Below, piece by piece: positions 9,820 to 21,249 of a stretch of 64,000 bases of DNA. Below the pieces are notes generated by a model, which did not search any database, was not told where the DNA came from, and was given only the letters and a program-made list of their open reading frames with translations. Both the position numbers and the translations under genes were made by a program. Positions within the stretch are counted from its first letter, which is position 1, and the number at the start of each line of letters is the position of its first letter. The stretch is from Stenocarpella maydis. Its lineage: Eukaryota; Ascomycota; Sordariomycetes; Diaporthales; Diaporthaceae. The stretch is taken from assembly GCA_002270565.1 (NCBI GenBank), contig NQMI01000186.1, forward strand, positions 17,225-81,224, read 5' to 3'.

Positions 9820-11309
9820 ATGCGGTCCCTTCCATTCGCCGTGAGCACACTCGGGGTGACTGCGACGGCTTCGCCCGGCTTAAAGCCCTTTGACAATTTC
9901 GTCACCTTTGGAGACAGCTACACGGTAAGTAGCTCCTCTCAAGGCGAATGGCGTTTATAATCCGCTGAGAATGTCGTGGTTTGTCGCCACCGGTCTCTTG
10001 CTTTTAGCCCTCCCGGCCCAAGGGCGCAGGTCCACACGTTCTTGCCGACCTGCGCCTTGATAGCTGACCACGCGTTCTGCAGGATAATGGCAGGGCCGCC
10101 TATTATTTTGCGAACGGTAACCAACCGCCTCCTCCAGGAACACTTCCCCCAGCGTCTAACGTGACGGCGTCTGGCGGTCTTGCCTGGGGCCAGTTCGTGC
10201 AGCAGTACTCCGGAGCAGCCTATTTCGATTATGCTGTATCCGGTGCGACCTGCTCGAACAAAGTCACGCCGCACTTCTACGCAGCGGCCAACGCCTTCTT
10301 CCCGTCGGTGGTTGAGGACCAGCTGCCGAGTTTCGTCGCGGACGTCCAGTACGAGACGCTTTATGCCAACCGGACGGCGGACAACACCGTCTATGCGCTC
10401 TGGATTGGGACCAATGACCTGGGCAATGATGGGTTCTTGCTCGACAAGCAGGTGGCTGGGGTAAGCAAGTTCTATCTATGGAGGGGATTCAGGCACGTGG
10501 CCGGATGCCTGGCTGACCTGAGCTAGACGAATATCACCACTTACATCGACTGCGTGTGGTCTGTGTTTGACACTATCTACGCAACCGGTGGGCGGCGGTT
10601 CGTCCTCCTGGGCAGCGCCCCTCTCCAGCTCGCTCCGCTGTATGCTTCACAGAGCGCCGGCGGAATTGGTGACAGTGAGTAAAGCTCGGCGGCGCCTCGA
10701 TGCCCTTCACATCTCCTGTGTCGAATCCAGAGGAAAAGACCCAAGAGCAGAACTATGAGCGCAGAGTGCTGCCAAATATGTGTCTTGCGATTGCTAATTA
10801 CCAATGGTGAACAGATATGTTCTGGCCGAACAAGACAGCATATAACGACACGGAGTACCAGCATAAGATGCTGGAGTACACCCAACTAGTGGATCGGGTG
10901 TTTGACTATGGCGCCCCATTCGAGTTGCTGGTTAAAAAGAGGTGGCCGGGCGCGACCTTCGATATCTTGGACGTGAACTCGGTCATGACCGAGATCCACG
11001 ACAATCCGTCGGCGTACCTGGAGGCGCCAGCGAATGTGACTGGGTGGTACCACGACTGCAACATAGAGGGCACAGAGTGTGTCGATGCGGCCAACTCGCT
11101 CGACACGTTCATGTGGTACGACTCGCTACACCCATCGGAGAGGACAAGTGAGTCTGACTGCCTCGAGTGTGCTTGAGTGCTGCTTTCCCCTCTTGGATTG
11201 GACCAATCCCAACTGACAATTGCTTCCCTGTGCAGGTAGTGTTATTGCGAGGGAGTTCCTGGGGGCACTTGCAGGGAACTCGTCGTATGGAACGCACTAT
11301 GGTTGGTGA
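9820..11309 (+). CDS. Secreted GDSL/SGNH-family lipase or carbohydrate esterase
   Basis: Five exons: 9820-9924, 10083-10460, 10527-10674, 10815-11147 and 11236-11309 (345 aa). All junctions are GT-AG and frames join cleanly. The N-terminus is hydrophobic, consistent with secretion. The nucleophile block is FGDSYTDNG (Ser about 33). The Gly of GATCS and the Asn of WIGTNDLGND supply oxyanion-hole positions, and WYDSLHPSE (Asp about 313, His about 316) completes the triad. Several N-glycosylation sequons (NVT, NKT, NDT, NSS) fit an extracellular enzyme. Relatives act on acetylated polysaccharides or lipids; the substrate cannot be read from the sequence. No carbohydrate-binding module is visible. 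Confidence 0.9.
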
Positions 11310-11920
11310 TGGCAAAGCAGCCTCGAAGAGTTAGCCATAGCGCCATGGCGGCCCAGACACACAGAGCTATGGCCGAGTGCTCGAGTCTGTATGCTTTCTT
11401 CCATGTGTCATGCTTGGAGCATAACCGCCCCCATAAGAACCAATGCAATGCTGAGGTGCTACTCTTCGTTGATGCTGCTTGCTCAACGCTACATAGTACA
11501 CTAGAACACCTGGATGGGGCTTCACCCACGGTGGGCGTCCGAACACACGGGCCTGGCTCCCAGCCACGTATCCAGGACCTTGGTCAAGCCGGGCCAGTTG
11601 ACTCGAGTACCTCGCAGCCGAGATATCCAGATCCACGTATTGGGTACTGTGGGCGATATCTCGGTAAGTACCGTGTGTGTCGGGCGGGCAGTACACTGCG
11701 GAGTGGTGTACGTACTCCGTAGTGTATGTATAAAGCAGCCAAGGGTCAGAGCCAGACCTGGAGATGGCGATCCCTGATGCTCCTAGCCTTTATGGGAATA
11801 GTGTGGCGTGACCCGCGCCTGGCTGGCCCCACGGCAGCTGTGCAGCCAACCGACACACAAGACAAGCTGGCTTTTCTCCCAGCAAGAAGGGGCAAAAAAA
11901 AGCCTGATGACTGCCCGCCC

Positions 11921-11943
11921 GACCGACCGACCGACCGACCGAC
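11921..11943. repeat. Tetranucleotide repeat (GACC)n
   Basis: About five perfect GACC units. Confidence 0.8.
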
Positions 11944-12373
11944 AGAGAGCCTCCCCCTCCGGCTCTTATTTCCCATCCTGCATCATCTCGATCCTCGACG
12001 CATGACGGCCCGCCTACTCAGCTACACTACTCCAGACACACTGGCCGGAGTGACTGGACCGGGCTGGACTGTGCTGGCCCTGACTCCTCTCCCATTCCAG
12101 CTCGCCCCGTCCCTCCCCACCCGTTGATAGGCCTGCCCAGCTTGCTGCCGCGGCGCACCCCTAGATTAGGTTCGTTGCCTTTCAGTGTGGCATTGATCCA
12201 CTGGGGCCCCCGACTTGAGACCTTCTTTACGTCGCGTCGTCGACTTCCCTACCATCATCTACCTAGGTTGTCTTTGCCTTTTGGCTAGGCCGTGTACTTT
12301 TTTGAGACCTTATTGACTGCCCATGGGGGTACCTACACTACTTCTTACTTACCCACAAAGCCTCCCAGCCTAT

Positions 12374-12399
12374 CAGCCAGCCAGCCAGCCAGCCAGCCC
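12374..12399. repeat. Tetranucleotide repeat (AGCC)n
   Basis: About six near-perfect CAGC units in a CT-rich leader. Confidence 0.8.
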
Positions 12400-13357
12400 A
12401 TCGGTCCATCGGCCCATCTCTTGCTCTCGCTCGCTCAGGCACACACACGCACGCACTTGGTACGGCAGCCCGAGCCACGTCTCAGTCTGATCCTCGCCTC
12501 GGCCCCAGCTGGCCGCCTTGCTGGCCTGCGTACCATTTGCGGTCTACACAGTCTAGTCACTGTCACCAGTCAAGAAGCCAGAGACCACCGGTGTCACCGC
12601 ACTCCTGGTGCCAAGTGCCCGTCCAATCCCCTTTGGCCGCCTATCATCCAGGACCCGGACCCAGAAGCCAGACCCAGACCCGGGACAAGGCCAGCAAGCC
12701 AGAAAGGGAACCCCCCTCCCCCGAGACTACTGTCCCAGGAGGCTGGCTGCTTGTCCGCTTGTCACTTGTTTGAGATCCCGCCTCCACACACACTCTCTCT
12801 CTCACACAACCCTAGCCGGTCTGAATTGGCGTTCAGAGCGAGCGAGCGAGCCACTCGTGCGCACTCTCACTCGCGCACGCCCTCGCCATCGTCCCTGGGG
12901 CTTGGGATAGGTACCCGGCCGTTCAGATCGTGCGGTTCTGGGCTGGCTTGTCGCCGTTACCCGCCATTGCTCCGAGCCCAAGTCGCTCTTGTCTCGTGAA
13001 AGGGGTATTGGCTCGTGGCTCCAACGTGTCTGTGGCTCACGATTGGCCTGGTCTGCAACAAGACAGGGCCCTGTCCGCCGCTGTGCACCTCGGTACATTT
13101 GTCTATCGCGCCTGTCAGATCGATCGTCTGTCCCACGCGGGCCGGCACCGCTGTCAATCAAAATCTGCTTGTCAAAGACTGACACTTACTGATGGTCGCA
13201 CCCCTACCCACACACCAAGGTACCCCCACACAATATCGAACGCCCGCAGGGACACGTATGTTACGTACCTGAGGTGAAGCGCACTTCCTAATCGGGCTGA
13301 TCGCCTCTTGTTTGCTCGTCCCCGGGCGGCCTACCGCCTCCCTTTGGGCTTTGAGCC

Positions 13358-15036
13358 ATGTACTCGGCTCCTTATGGCTACGGCAACGCTGCAGGACAAG
13401 CTTTCAATGGCGCCCCACCAGGCCAGAGCCCTCAGATGCAGCCCGGTCCTGGTCAGAACCAGCCTCAGCAGCAGATGATGTATAACCAGCAGTTCCCCAT
13501 GGGGCCATCCGTCCCGGGTGGATATGCCGGTCCTCAGAACCCAGGCGCCATGATGCCGGGTGGTGGTGGTGGTCCTGCAGGAATGATGCAAAATACCGCC
13601 ATGCCACAGATGCCCGCTAACGGCCAGAGTGAGTTTATCCGTTCCTTCTCGTCTCAACCGCCCGCGTCACACGCTCTGGCCGGCCCAAAACTCATGCTAT
13701 ATCCTGTGGTCCCCTATTCCTCCTTTGTCCTACCTCTAGTCCATCCCTCCTGGCCCCCATGAGCCCTGTGTTCCCAGCAGCAGCAGCCGCGGCCGCCGCC
13801 TCCTTTGCCGGCATGGCCCAGCCATCTGCCCCATCCTCGCCTCGACAAGGACATCGTAACCCTGTCTCAAGCGCGCGGGTGAAGCCCGATAGTCGACACT
13901 TGAGGTCATGACTGACAAAGATACAGTGAACTTCCACACACCCTACACGAGCTCGCCTTATGGAGCTGGTGTGCCGTCGACTTCAGGGCCCCAAGGCCAG
14001 TTCAACCCCAACTATATGATGTCCGGGCCCATGGGCGGCTATCCCATGAACAGTCAACAGCAGTTGATGCAACGCATGCAACAACAACAGCAGTCGCAGC
14101 AGGGCCCCGGGGGTATGGGCACTCCAACACCGCCGCGGCAGTTTCCCAACTCCCAAGGAACGCCAAACCCAACGGGACCTGCCCAGCAGGGTCAGTTTGG
14201 TACCCCTTCGAACCCCCCAGGTACGGTTCAAAGCCAGACACCGACGCAGGCAGCGCCGCCAGCAAATACCGTAACAACCCCCCAGACCCCGACCTTCCCC
14301 GTGTCAGGGCAGGGTGCTGTCAATGGCAACTCGACTCCCTTAAGCCCCAATTCGCAGGCCAAGGGGCAGGAGAGGATATCGCTTCTGCTGGAGATTAACC
14401 AGGAACTATTATTCGAGGCAATCAATTTAAGGCATAATATAGAAGAGCTCAAACGGGAAGCAACAATTTCCACCGGGCCCGAGCAACACAAGGAGAAGAA
14501 GGAGGAGGAGGAAGCATTTGCACATGACTGGGCCCAGTATGTGGTCCCAAGAAGCCCCCGTCACCATTGGATACCAAGTCGCTGATTGTCACAACAGGGT
14601 TTGTAGGAGGTTGCAGGCAAACCTCGCCTACCTGGCCTCGCTCGCGGATCGGAAGCAATCGTCGCAACCCGCCCCGGCTCTCCTGACGCCGCCCATGCTG
14701 ACGATGAGGCTGAAACTCAGGCCGATGCCAGCAACAGCAGACGCCGAGAAAGTGGACGGCTCGGGAGACCGCGAGGACAGGGAGAAACTTATGAGGGAAC
14801 AGTACCAGAAGCTGCAGGCGCTATTCCCTGGCATCGACCCGAATAATGTGCCGGTATCGAGACCACAGCCGAAGCCCGGGACTGCGAACCCAGCGATGGC
14901 CATGCAGAATGCACAGCGGATGGGAAGCCTCGGATCAATACCAATACCTCCATCGCCCGCGTCTTCTGGCCACCATGGGACACCACAGATGTCACATGCT
15001 GTACCGCCGACCAACCAGGCTACAAATTCCACCTAG
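13358..15036 (+). CDS. SSXT/SS18-like Gln-rich protein, probable SWI/SNF subunit
   Basis: The start is the ATG at 13358 (MYSAPYGYGNAAGQ). Exon 1 is 13358-13628 (GTGAGT donor). A second exon lies at about 13780-13854, encoding an Ala run and then AQPSAPSSPRQG; its borders are uncertain. Exon 3 is 13926-14536. Intron 3 is GTATGT..ACAG and exon 4 is 14598-15036. The first 230 residues are low-complexity Gln/Pro/Gly/Met. The core is ISLLLEINQELLFEAINLRH, then after the splice CRRLQANLAYLASLADRK. This resembles the SSXT domain of SS18, in which one helix is followed by a RNLVYLATIAD-type helix. SS18-family proteins, including yeast Snf11, are small subunits of SWI/SNF remodelling complexes. The assignment rests on this motif pair only. 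The C-terminus is Pro/Ser-rich and disordered. Confidence 0.72.
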
Positions 15037-16669
15037 GAAATAGGACAGGCAAAATCTCTTCGAGCAAAGGTAGATACCCGTATGAGGCGTACTGGCGTCC
15101 CGGCGTCGGTTGATGTTGGGGTAGGTTGCCATCTGGGCTGGGCGGTATATGTTGAGGTTCCCAAAATTGTTGGGCTGCCTTGGAACTCGTCTGTATCGTG
15201 ACGCTGGGCCGTGGGCGTATATCGGTCTGGTGGGAAGGTATACCAATGAAGAAGGATCCAATTTGTGGGAAAAGGGAGATTGGGGCTGTAGATACGACCT
15301 ATAATCCGGGCGGGAAATAATGGAAACGGACAATGCCTTAAGAGAGGGGTGTTGGTATTGACCGGCAAGCAACGTGTAGCGTGCCCATGATTCTTGGAGC
15401 CTCTCTTGGATCATGTTCTTCACAATGTCTCACGGCCTCAATTTGGTCACCGCGCGGGCTCGACCTGAGTCTACTGTGTAGCCGCAGAAGATTAGGCTTG
15501 AGCGCGGGCTTTGGCTGGGATAAGCTGGATTGGGTTGCGGTGCAGGGCTCGGTTCGAAGCCCGGGAGGTGTGAGGGCAGGGTGAGGGCTCGGCTGGCCAC
15601 CGGTTGGCCGGCTCGCCGCCGCCGTCGTCCATCTAACAACACGCATGGAGCAGACCCAAGCGGTCACGGTGGTGTCTACTTTGGTGGGCCAGTCACTCGG
15701 CAGGTGGGCAGGCAGGCCATGAGTTGGCAGGCTGGTGAGTGGGCTGGTCTGGCAGTTGGGCTGCCCCAAGAATGATCACCGTCCGGGTTATGCAGGTGCT
15801 GCGATGCAGGGACAGGGGTTCCCTTCTCCCACTCTCCGCATTTCAGCGCGCACGGGATTCCACATTGCCCTCAAGACACCACCGAGAGCCATCTATTCTT
15901 GGATCTATTCTTGGGAAGGTCGTGGTGCGCATCTGTCCGAGATCTGCCCAGCGAGCGAGATAAGTTTTGGAGCGGCAAGGCGATGACGCGGACGATCCTG
16001 GGGCGGCTCGACCGCACCGCAACGCCTGTTCTGTGCGTTCCTGTGGACGAGGCAAGAAGGGCCTCAGCAAGATTGGGAGTGACAGGCCCTTCGGAGATAC
16101 CTACAAGCGAAAAGGGCACCGCCATGTCTGGGCAGGTTGGTCCACACCATTGTCCGTGATGGGCATGGCCAAAGCGTTCTGGACCCGCCGGGCAGCGCTC
16201 CTGGTTTCTTTTGGCTCCTTTGATGGTTCGTGGGCTGGACGCGTCCGAACGCCTGGTTTTAGCGGAGCGCAGCCGGCTCCGCGCGCGCGGGCTGGGCGGG
16301 CTGGGCGGGCTGAAGGGTGGTGCTGTGCTGTGTGCCATGGGTGGCAAGGAATGGACAGATCCGAGGGGCGGGCGGCAGTAATATTCCCCGGGACGGTGGA
16401 CGAGTATCCGGTAGGCTATTGAGCAGATACGGCGGGATGACCATCCCGTATGCTGCGAGACAAATCTCTCGTGGAAATGGTTTATTGGAAAATCATGGAG
16501 AACCTCCGGAACGTGCTGACACAAGGAGAGAGGCCCCCCACAAGTTTCTACATGATACAGCACTGTGAGAATGATGTCGCAGGGGCTGTGACATCACCGC
16601 AGCACGATGGTGTCCATTCGCAGAGGACGGCCATAGCTACCTCTCACACGACGACGCGGGCTGCGAGAC

Positions 16670-16701
16670 CCTGGGCCTGGGCCTGGGCCTGGGCCTGGGC
16701 T
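16670..16701. repeat. Hexanucleotide repeat (CTGGGC)n
   Basis: Five consecutive units of a CTGGGC motif. Confidence 0.8.
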
Positions 16702-17704
16702 TGAAGCAAGAGCCTGAGAAGTCGGCGTGTCCAACGCTAATGGCGGCCCGTTTCAGGGACTGGAAGCTGCGGGAGAGCGTATAGACGTGCTATGTAGATG
16801 CACTAGGTCTGAGTGGTGTTCGTTGCAGCCCTGCCATGCATTAGTTTGCACATTGGCCATGCCCAGCACGGCTGCACGGCTGCTACGATTGGCGTTGGTT
16901 TCTTGTATTCTAGACGACTTGCATGCATGCATTGGCTTCTGACGCTTGCTTATACAACCGCTGGCCAAGGACAGCCGGCCGGGACCTTTTTTTTTTTTGT
17001 TTGTTTCCACCAAAAGTTAAACCTGTCTGTCGTCGTTCGTTCGTTCGTTCATTGGTATTGAGGCTCTCCTCCGTATCTCCTCCACACACACTTTCTCTCT
17101 CACTCTCTTCAATTGTTGCCCGAGAATTACTCATTCATTCCCTTCATCGTGTCTGCTTGTGTTATCTTTCTCTCTTTTCCCCGCTTCTTCTTCTGTGTTG
17201 CTGTGTGGTCCCTGAGACTTCCCTCGCTTGTTGACATTCGTCCTTGCCCCTGCCTCTTTCTCTTGCACTAGGCGGGTCGTGACTCTCGCAGTGTTTCAAC
17301 TCCCCTTTTTTTTTGTTGCTCAGACACCAACAACAAAGGACGACTGTGCAACTCGAGGGACTGGGGTGGCCACTTGACAACTCGACAGGATCCCTCTCAG
17401 AGAAACCACCCTCCCCTGAGTACTGTACGCAGTAGGGCTGCACTACTACATACTGACGAGTGGCGCGCCTCCTACCACGCTCCCTTGACGTCGATCCATT
17501 CTTTGCACTACTCTTCTCCTCCTGCGCCCTTGCAAGAGCGGAGCCCTTGTGGGCGAGCCCCTGGCATCGCCTGCCTGCACACCCTGCACGACACTGCAAA
17601 AAGGAAGGCACCCGTGGAGCCCACACCGACCTTATTACAGCCCGACGGGAGGACGCGCCTTTCTGGAGATATTATCCATTGATCATCCCTGCTGCCAACT
17701 GCCA

Positions 17705-17723
17705 GCACACACACACACACACA
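17705..17723. repeat. (CA)n microsatellite
   Basis: About nine CA dinucleotides in the leader of the TBC gene. Confidence 0.75.
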
Positions 17724-17985
17724 AGACACAGACAAACACGCAGACAACAACACCCTCACTTGACCCCCCTCCTCGGATGCATTGACACCTGCATTGATCC
17801 CCCTCGAAGCTCCAGACACGAACCGGTCGAACCCTGCCGCCCAGCTGCTGACTTGCCTGTCTGACTTGCCTTACCTGCCTGCCTGCCTGTCTTTCCCGCC
17901 GGCATCCTGAGCGCCTCCATTCGCTGCTGCGGCCCTGGGGGCACGCCACTCAGGTACACCAGCATTCCAGTCACATCCCGGCCCA

Positions 17986-20900
17986 ATGGACCTCGACTAC
18001 CATAGGTCGTCGAGGCCAAACTCGACACCTCGACAGAGAAGCAGCTCTCAGCCCTCGGAGGCTCCTGTCGAGAGGAGCGACGACCACGATTCCCTCGTCA
18101 CCGTCAGACTGTCCGAGCCGCCCAAGCAGCTGACCCTCAACACCAACGTCGACATCAATGGCACGATTCAGAACCGGAGGAGCCTCTTTTCCGCCAATCT
18201 GAGCGCCAGTCCAATCAGTCCCAGCCCCCTTAGTGCGTCTTCTGAGACAAGACTGGACGATGAGATTATGAGCCCGGTAACCACCACGTATGGTTCAAAA
18301 GCAAATTTACAACAAGAGTTGGACGCCCTTCAGGACAACGAGGACGACAGCAAGACGATAAGTGGTCCGCAATCTGCAGAGGACTCCGACGACTCCGACG
18401 ACGACGAGGAGGTGAATTGGGAGCAGCTGCAGAAGACCGAGGACGCTGTGGTCAAGGACAACGATTCTGAAGACGTACGTTTCACCCCGCTGTCTCGGGC
18501 CTACCCAGTGGCCTACCCCATGGGCCTCCCCAAGAGCCACCCTCTGTTTCTGGCTGCGTCTGCCTGCTGACCAGAGCATCTTAACTACAGTCCACCGCCA
18601 TGCTGCTCGCCCGTCTAGAGCAGGCAAATGACGAACTGGATACGAACCCAAAAAGCATCAAGGCCAAGCCCAAGAGCCCGCTCGAGAGGGTTCAGCAATC
18701 TACCCGCAAGCCGCGACCGCCTTCTATGGCACAACTACGAGAGATGGTCCAGGGGCCTGTTGCGGCCCCCCTGCGGTATTCCATGCTGCCGCCGCCCCCC
18801 ATGACAGACCTCGAATTCTACGCGGCACTGGTCAAGGACTACCAGCAGACGGCCGCCCGCCTGCCCACACTCCTGGCCAACAAGATCCGCAAGGGAATCC
18901 CGCCGCCGCTTCGGGGTGTCGTCTGGCAGAGCATGTCTGGGGCGAGGGACTCGGCGCTTGAGGATGCGTTCGAGAGATTCACCGGCGAGTCGAGCCCGTA
19001 CGAAGGCCTGATCGGCAAGGACCTCGGGCGCAGCTTCCCCGGGGTGGACATGTTTCGGGACCCGGACGGCGACGGGCAACGGATGCTGGGCCGGGTGCTC
19101 AAGTGCTACAGCCTGTACGACCAAAAGATTGGCTACTGCCAGGGGCTCGCCCTATTGGTCGGGCCCCTCCTGATGCACATGACGGATAAGCAGGCCTTCT
19201 GTGTGCTGGTCAAGTGAGTGCCTATCGCTATCTTTCGATTTTTGTTTTGGTTCTGTTTGGCTTGGCGAGATGACATGATTTGGACACTGACGCCGATTCA
19301 GGTTGATGGAGAATTATGATCTGCGTTCGTCCTTCACGCCAGACCTGCATGGGCTGCACGTCAAGATTTACCAGTTCCGGGAATTGCTGAGGCTGGACCT
19401 GCCTGAGCTGTCAGCCCACCTGGACGATTTGCAGGTCGATCCCGCCTACGTTTCACAATGGTTCCTGTCCTTCTTTGCGGTGACATGCCCTCTTCCGATG
19501 CTGTTTCGCATCTACGATGTCATTTTTGCCGAGGGCGCAATCGAGACGATCATGCGGGTGGCCCTGTCGCTAATGCGTAAGAATCAGGGGCGCATCCTTG
19601 CCTGTACCGAAATGGAGGATGTGCTGCAGCTCCTCCTCTCCCGTGGCCTGTGGGATTGCTACCACTACAACGCTGACGAGTTTGTGCACGACTTTGTCAG
19701 CCTATCCAGCGTTGTGACCAGAGAACGACTCGCGGCGCTGGAGCAGGGGTACAGGGAGAGCCAGTTGACCACCCCACCTGCAAACACTGGCGCCAATGCA
19801 GCACGGGCGTCGGCCGTGTCCACTGCTGCGTCCCGATTCCTGGGCCGCCTTTGGGCCAATTCAACCACCTCTCTCAAAGCATCGCCCAACACCGCATCCG
19901 CCAGCCTCAGCCCAGGAGCTGCATCCCGACCAATGAGCATGCTCCGCCGAACAGCTTCAAAACAGAGCCTGGCTTCCACATTGAACTCGATGGAAGCTGG
20001 CTCATCGACATCCACCTCGTCCGCCTCCAGTGTACTTACCGACGCCACCACCATCTCCAGGGACTCGGCCGCCCCCGCCGACGACAGCTCCGCCCCCGGC
20101 AAGCAGGCCACCCAGAACAACAACTCCGACAGCAAGAACCTGCACTCCCAGATCGAAGACCTCCTCGTCGCCCTGAGCGATCTCCAGCGACAGCATGCAC
20201 AGCTCGCCGACCAATTGCAAAAGGAGAGGGAGGAGAGGGAGGAGGACCGCACCGCCGTCCGCACCCTGCTCAGCGGCCTCAGGAAGAAGGGAAGCAATGA
20301 GACCCTGACAACTGCACATAGCGGCGACAGCGAAGAGACGATCACGCCAGGGCAGGGCGCTGAGCACACCAGTGTCTCGAAGCTCACGGCTGAGGGCCTC
20401 TCGGAGCTCCTGGACAAGCTCGAGGACAGGTTTGGCGACGATTCTAGCAAGAGGCGGTCATCCATCACACAGACTAAGACGCAGATGCGGGATGATGTCT
20501 CGAGGGCCAAGGAACAATTGCGCATCGAAATGACGAGAACCCAAGATGCGAACAGGCGGGCCCTGGACCTCGAGGAGGAGATCAAGACCCTCAAGGAGCA
20601 GCTTCGGGAAAGCCATGCCCACGTGCGGAACTTGCACAACGACAAGCAGCGACTGGAGAAGCAGGTGCACAGCATGCGCGTGCGCGCCTCTGACTCGACC
20701 AACGATAACGGAGGGGGCTGGTTGAACAGGAACCCCAGCACCAAGTCCAACGCCTCTGGCCTGCGGGAGTTTAAGCTCAACCGCAGCAAGTCGACCCCTT
20801 CTCAAATCACCATCAACAAGCGCACTTCATCGCTCCTGATGATTGATCCGAAGGAGCCGATGCCGCCTCCTGCGCCGACGTCCGCCCCCTCGGAGCCGGC

Positions 20901-21249
20901 TGCGCCGCCGCAGAAGCCGGCCGCAGCTGATGAGACCGAGGCGTTACTACTTCAGCTGGCCGAAGCAAAGACGGCCCAGGCCATCGCGAGACAGGAGGCA
21001 GATGAGGCCAAGCAGAAGCTCGAGCAGCTGCGGAAGTCGATGGGGCTCCCGCCAGGAGACCAACCTGCGGCGGCCGCGGCCCAAGCCGCGTCCGTCATGG
21101 GCATGTTCAGGAGCTTCTCGTCGCCAGCTGGCGAGGTGGCAACTGCAGCCAACAAGGCTGCCCCGCCGGCGACGTCTTCACCGGCTCCGGCAGCGGCGCC
21201 AGCACCTGCCTCGAGCGGTGGAGGGTTCTGGGGATGGGGAAGAAAATAG
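17986..21249 (+). CDS. GYP5: TBC-domain Rab GTPase-activating protein, Gyp5-like
   Basis: Exons are 17986-18474, 18591-19213 and 19302-21249 (1019 aa). Splice sites are GTACGT..ACAG and GTGAGT..TCAG. The N-terminus is Ser-rich with an Asp/Glu patch (about 130-160). A TBC domain spans about residues 258-490. It contains KGIPPPLRGVVWQ, the arginine finger in GKDLGRSFPGVD (about 303-313) and the glutamine finger in IGYCQGLALL (about 344). Both fingers needed to speed GTP hydrolysis on Rab proteins are present. The C-terminal half has heptad-rich coiled-coil segments (about 650-700 and 750-840) and ends in Ala/Pro-rich sequence. Yeast Gyp5 acts on Ypt1/Sec4 in ER-Golgi and polarised secretion. 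Orthology to Gyp5 rather than to another TBC/coiled-coil RabGAP is inferred from the layout: acidic N-terminus, TBC, coiled coil. Confidence 0.86.

Larger units (their letters stand above)
11310..13357. other. Intergenic/long 5' leader with microsatellites
   Basis: About 2 kb without a recognised gene. The part from about 11,900 to 13,350 is strongly CT-rich and carries (GACC)n at 11921-11943 and (AGCC)n at about 12374-12399. It probably includes the promoter and a long 5' leader of the Gln-rich gene downstream. Confidence 0.45.
15037..17985. other. Intergenic/5' leader before the TBC gene
   Basis: Nearly 3 kb with no convincing gene. The longest ORF (minus, 15871-16563) shows no domain pattern. 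The region holds a (GGCCTG)5 hexanucleotide at about 16670-16701, GTTC repeats near 17032-17051, a (CA)n tract at 17705-17723 and a CT-rich leader from about 17,080 to 17,980. Confidence 0.45.

Noticed and set aside
15541..15560. GGTTCGAAGCCC resembling a tRNA B box
   Set aside because: The flanks do not form a T-stem and no A box lies at a suitable distance.
15871..16563. 230-codon minus-strand ORF in the intergenic region
   Set aside because: No signal peptide, domain, intron structure or compositional support; overlapping ORFs exist on the other strand.
19665..20789. 374-codon minus-strand ORF opposite the TBC gene
   Set aside because: Ser/Leu/Arg-rich shadow of the coiled-coil exon.
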